Shown here: positions 61,255 through 64,000 of the stretch, in pieces
Layout of the letters: the number at the start of each line of letters is the position of its first letter
How positions within the stretch are numbered: the stretch's first letter is position 1
DNA from: G020348385 sp964538085
Lineage (GTDB): Bacteria > Acidobacteriota > Aminicenantia > Aminicenantales > Aminicenantaceae
Direction: 5' to 3'
Length of the DNA stretch: 64,000 nt
Assembly: GCA_964538085.1 (NCBI GenBank)
Contig: CAZIDF010000010.1
Span: 1 to 64,000 of the forward strand
The notes under the pieces: model-generated
Told to the model about the DNA's origin: nothing
Databases searched by the model: none
The model's input: the letters and a program-made list of their open reading frames with translations, nothing else
Program-made: the position numbers and the translations under genes

Positions 61255-62595
61255 ATTAAAGGAGAGAGAAGGTTTCAACCGGCACAGCTGCTTGCCTTGA
61301 GTTTTGTCGGGGCTATTTTTATCGGAACCATTCTGCTCTTGATGCCGTTCACCACTCATGCCGGAGCGAAAATTTCCCTCGTGGATGCCCTGTTTACCAG
61401 CACATCGGCGGTGTGTGTGACTGGATTAATCGTCCAGGATACAGCTACTTTTTTCACTCCGATAGGGCAGACGATTATTTTGATTCTGTTTCAACTGGGT
61501 GGCTTGGGGATCATGGCTTTTTCCACCCTCATCCTTCTGGTCGCCGGAAGAAAGGTGTCTATTCAAGATAAAATCATCATCCAACAGGATTATCACTATG
61601 CCGCTGCCAGGAATGTGAAGTCCCTGATAAAAAATGTGTTTATTTATGCTGTCGCTATCGAGAGTATCGGGACGCTTTTCCTGTTCCTAAAATGGCGGGG
61701 AAAATTTCCTGGTTATAAGGGGCTGTTTTATTCCCTCTTCCATGCCATCTCTGCCTTCTGTAACGCCGGATTTTCTGTTTTCAGCGATAGCTTAGAATCT
61801 TTTAGGGGAGATGTTTGGATAAATGTCACAATCATGATCTTGATCGTTCTGGGCAGCATTGGATTTTTAGTGCTCAGCGAAAGCGTGGAATTTTTCTCGA
61901 AAATGATCCGCCGTCAGAGAAAAACCCCTTCCCTCCATTCCAAGCTCGTGTGGATCATGACCCTTTCCCTGATTGTCCTTCCCTTCATATCTTTTCTTAT
62001 GATCGAAGGGAGCCGGTCTCTCCAAGAATTTTCTCTCAAAGAGAAGATACTGGCGTCCCTTTTCCAGGTCATAACGCCCCGGACAGCTGGATTCAACACA
62101 ATGGGTCTGGAATCCCTGAATCCCGCGGCTGTTTTTCTTTTGATTTCCCTTATGTTTATCGGGGCATCCCCGGGATCGACGGGAGGAGGGGTAAAGACAA
62201 GCACGATAGGCGTGATTTTTGCATTTATCAAATCCAGGATAGCGGCAAGGGAATCGATCAATATTTTCTATAGATCGCTTCCGTTCGATCTTATCACCAA
62301 AGCCTTCACGGTCGTGATCTTGAGTATTTGCGTGATTTTTATCTCCAGCGCGGTCCTTTTTGTCACCCAGCCCAGCGTGAGCATGAAGGAGACTTTTTTC
62401 GAGGTTTTTTCTGCTTTCGGCACGGTTGGTCTTTCTTTGGGGATGTCTGCTAAACTAAACTTGGTGGGGAAAATGGTGATTGTTTTGACGATGTTTGTCG
62501 GCCGGATCGGCCCCCTGACCCTATTGTATGCCTTCAGTCGTGAGAAGGCATTTGGCAAGTTCGAGTATGTTGAAGAAAGCGTCATGATCGGATAA
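61255..62595 (+). CDS. TrkH/KtrB-type potassium uptake channel subunit (proposed ATT start)
   Basis: This membrane protein takes up K+ with the regulatory subunit encoded next to it. It shows the pore-loop motifs of the family (TSTSAVCVTGLIVQD, SAFCNAGFSVF, ITPRTAGFNTM, GASPGSTGGGVK, and FSAFGTVGLSLG). The first TTG (61297) falls inside the conserved N-terminal stretch PAQLLALSF, which continues upstream to 61273 in frame. The only plausible start is ATT at 61255, eight bases after GAGGAG and after the predicted transcript start. That gives 446 residues, typical of KtrB. The start is uncertain; the family call is firm. Confidence 0.85.
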   Translation: MKGERRFQPAQLLALSFVGAIFIGTILLLMPFTTHAGAKISLVDALFTSTSAVCVTGLIVQDTATFFTPIGQTIILILFQLGGLGIMAFSTLILLVAGRKVSIQDKIIIQQDYHYAAARNVKSLIKNVFIYAVAIESIGTLFLFLKWRGKFPGYKGLFYSLFHAISAFCNAGFSVFSDSLESFRGDVWINVTIMILIVLGSIGFLVLSESVEFFSKMIRRQRKTPSLHSKLVWIMTLSLIVLPFISFLMIEGSRSLQEFSLKEKILASLFQVITPRTAGFNTMGLESLNPAAVFLLISLMFIGASPGSTGGGVKTSTIGVIFAFIKSRIAARESINIFYRSLPFDLITKAFTVVILSICVIFISSAVLFVTQPSVSMKETFFEVFSAFGTVGLSLGMSAKLNLVGKMVIVLTMFVGRIGPLTLLYAFSREKAFGKFEYVEESVMIG

Positions 62596-62604
62596 AATGT
62601 CAGC

Positions 62605-63255
62605 ATGAAATTTGCCATCATCGGACTGGGAAGTTTTGGTTCCAATGTGGCCAAAACCCTGTATGAAAAAAAACACGAGGTTCTGGCTGTTGATACGGAC
62701 AAGGAAAAAATAGAGGAGCTCAAAACACGGGTTTCCCATGCCGTCCACATGGACGCTGCCGTGAAGGATAATCTGCGTGCCCTCGATATCCAAGAGATGG
62801 ATGTTGTTGTCGTGAGCCTGGGACCTGAAATGGAAGCCTCGATCTTAGCCGTTTTGTATTTACATGAATTGGGCGCACAGAGAATAGTGGCCAAGGCTTT
62901 GACCGAGGATCATGGCAAAATCCTTGATGCTGTCGGAGCTACTGAGGTCATATATCCCGAAAAAGACATGGCCATAAAAACGGCTTTACGACTGAGCAAT
63001 CCGAATATACTGGAATATCTCCCCCTTCTCTCAGGAATAGATATACAGGAGATCGCCCCTCCTGAAAAGTTCGTGGGCAAAACCCTTCGAGAGCTGGATC
63101 TAAGAAAAAGATTCGGTGTGCAGGTCATCGCGATCAAAGAGATTATTGCTGAAAAAACGACCTTTGTTCCCGATGCCGACTTTGTCATTAAGGATAGCGA
63201 TATTCTGATCTTGATGGGTGACCAGAAACAGCTCGATAAAATCAATAAACTTTAA
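62605..63255 (+). CDS. TrkA/KtrA-type potassium channel regulator
   Basis: This cytoplasmic RCK protein gates the K+ channel in response to nucleotides. The 216 residues have an N-terminal NAD-binding fold with GLGSFGSNVAK and the acidic end of strand 2 in LAVDTDKEKIE, then a C-terminal TrkA-C domain (about 135-216, GKTLRELDLRKRFGVQVIAI). It starts ten bases after the channel gene, so the two form an operon. Its end is five bases from the convergent gene. Confidence 0.93.
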   Translation: MKFAIIGLGSFGSNVAKTLYEKKHEVLAVDTDKEKIEELKTRVSHAVHMDAAVKDNLRALDIQEMDVVVVSLGPEMEASILAVLYLHELGAQRIVAKALTEDHGKILDAVGATEVIYPEKDMAIKTALRLSNPNILEYLPLLSGIDIQEIAPPEKFVGKTLRELDLRKRFGVQVIAIKEIIAEKTTFVPDADFVIKDSDILILMGDQKQLDKINKL

Positions 63256-63260
63256 GAGCC

Positions 63261-64000
63261 TCAAATTTTGCCGGCTTTCCCTGTTTTAAACCGGATCGAC
63301 ACGGGATAAAGAGGATCGCCGGTTTCGCTGGCAAAAGAGAGGTATCCCTCCGCATTCAACCCAAATTCATATCCCGTATCGGGCTCAAGCTCTACTGGGA
63401 TGGTGAGCACGGTCCGGGTTTTGTCATAAAAGAGCTTCCCCTTAATTTTGGGGAATTTACCCCCGAGCCGCATCACGGCCCATTGCTCATCTTTCATCGG
63501 GCGGTCGAAGGTGATGACGATGGCCTCGAGGTTGGGATCCACATTCTGTGACCCATCCTTCGGCAACATCGTTTTTATTTTAGGCGACTTGGCTTTTAGC
63601 ATATCCAGCCTATCCTGTCGCTCCCTTTCCCAGCTTTGGACATCCTGGTCTATGGTGTGAACATAGCCGTTGAAAAAAGATGTGATCCGCGGGAAAAACA
63701 CATCCAGAGACGGATATGAGGACCGACTTTGTTCGTATTCAGCCAGAAGACCCGATAGACCTCCTACCCAATAAAACTGTTTTTGCGCTTCGCTCTGGAT
63801 TCCTTTTTGGGCTCTGACTTCACCATATTTGGCCAAGAGAAATCGGATCACGCTGGCTCGGACAAGAGATTCGCTCATCATGGTCAGCCAATCTCCGTAG
63901 GCCATCTGGTGCATGGCAGCTTCAACCCGTTTGAATATTTCTTTTCCTGAAGCCTGTAATTCTTGGGCGTGTCTGTCCACAAGGGGATTGCAGTAGGAGT
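63261..64000 (-). CDS. DUF4932-like protein with C-terminal Ig-like domain (partial)
   Basis: The gene runs off the right edge of the window. The frame is open through 64000 and the residues before the apparent start (codons for SYCNPLVDRHAQEL) continue the protein, so the GTG at 63980 is not its start. The visible part, about 246 residues, has a helical region resembling the end of DUF4932 proteins (HxxSHSxxNPL pattern, partly seen as NPL) and a C-terminal SbsA-like Ig domain (MLPKDGSQNVDPNLEAIVITF, DRPMKDEQW). The DUF4932 match is tentative. Confidence 0.65.
   Translation of the reverse strand, partial: SYCNPLVDRHAQELQASGKEIFKRVEAAMHQMAYGDWLTMMSESLVRASVIRFLLAKYGEVRAQKGIQSEAQKQFYWVGGLSGLLAEYEQSRSSYPSLDVFFPRITSFFNGYVHTIDQDVQSWERERQDRLDMLKAKSPKIKTMLPKDGSQNVDPNLEAIVITFDRPMKDEQWAVMRLGGKFPKIKGKLFYDKTRTVLTIPVELEPDTGYEFGLNAEGYLSFASETGDPLYPVSIRFKTGKAGKI

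Noticed and set aside
61085..61300. A 71-codon ATG frame upstream of trkH
   Set aside because: It overlaps the repeat copy and promoter, lies in a different frame from the transporter and has no family-like sequence.
1..64000. CRISPR arrays, prophage, insertion sequences with transposase, rRNA genes
   Set aside because: No regularly spaced repeats, no integrase or transposase frames and no rRNA sequence were seen on either strand.

Overview
The window is chromosomal DNA from a Gram-negative (diderm) bacterium. It carries genes for lipid A and LPS synthesis and export (lpxL, lpxK, gmhA, lptE, an LptC/LptA-like protein, lptB), the Tol-Pal envelope system, and type IV pili. Genes are densely packed, often with ATGA or TAATG overlaps. 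The mix of a pilBTCSRA locus, an rpoN-hpf-ptsN-hprK-rapZ-HPr-EI regulatory PTS, a separate methylmalonyl-CoA mutase large subunit and a B12-type ABC importer recalls Deltaproteobacteria-like or Acidobacteriota/Aminicenantota-like lineages. That placement is inference from gene content; no 16S gene is present.

Layout. 1-993: a dispersed repeat, tRNA-Arg(UCU) with its own promoter, a start-less open frame and the pilB leader. 994-8591: type IV pilus locus pilB-pilT-pilC-pilS-pilR-pilA. A near-consensus sigma-54 promoter lies upstream of pilA, and three copies of a TGACA-N5-TGTCA palindrome flank the locus. 8772-10089: plsC-like acyltransferase and gmhA. 10086-15732 (minus): an unusual three-gene operon of a flotillin-like protein, an aspartate aminotransferase fused to a PEPCK/HprK-like domain, and a divergent stand-alone PEPCK. 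15867-15954: a MITE/REP-like inverted repeat. 15963-20345 (minus): lpxK-lpxL-rph-UDP-sugar decarboxylase-GT2. 20487-21353: orphan lipoprotein. 21390-28804 (minus): DUF948 and YtxH-like proteins, enolase, methylmalonyl-CoA mutase, M20 peptidase and ComEC. 28870-32185 (minus): a small membrane protein and a BtuDFC-type importer. 32359-36467: leuS-lptE-holA. 36445-36723 (minus): rpsT. 36798-38836: murJ-dtd. 38829-43316 (minus): ftsY-ribD-ribE-ribBA and a HEAT-repeat gene. 43615-54904: recJ, LptC/A-like gene, lptB, rpoN, hpf, ptsN, hprK, rapZ, EIIA-Man, HPr, EI. 54891-60972 (minus): tolQ-tolR-tolA/tonB-tolB, then pal-cpoB-ssb-cupin-receiver from a second promoter. 61255-63255: trkH/trkA potassium uptake. 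63261-64000 (minus): a partial DUF4932-like protein.

How the parts fit. RpoN is encoded here and probably reads the pilA promoter together with the NtrC-type PilR. The PTS proteins form a phosphorelay with HPr kinase but no sugar permease in view, so a regulatory role is likely. Oxaloacetate made by the aminotransferase is the substrate of PEPCK, so the flotillin operon may be a membrane-scaffolded aspartate-to-PEP module; this is the most original feature of the window. Promoters that can be read by eye follow TTGAnn-N17-TAnnnT. Only one clear intrinsic terminator was seen, after pilA, and most convergent gene pairs overlap at their 3' ends.
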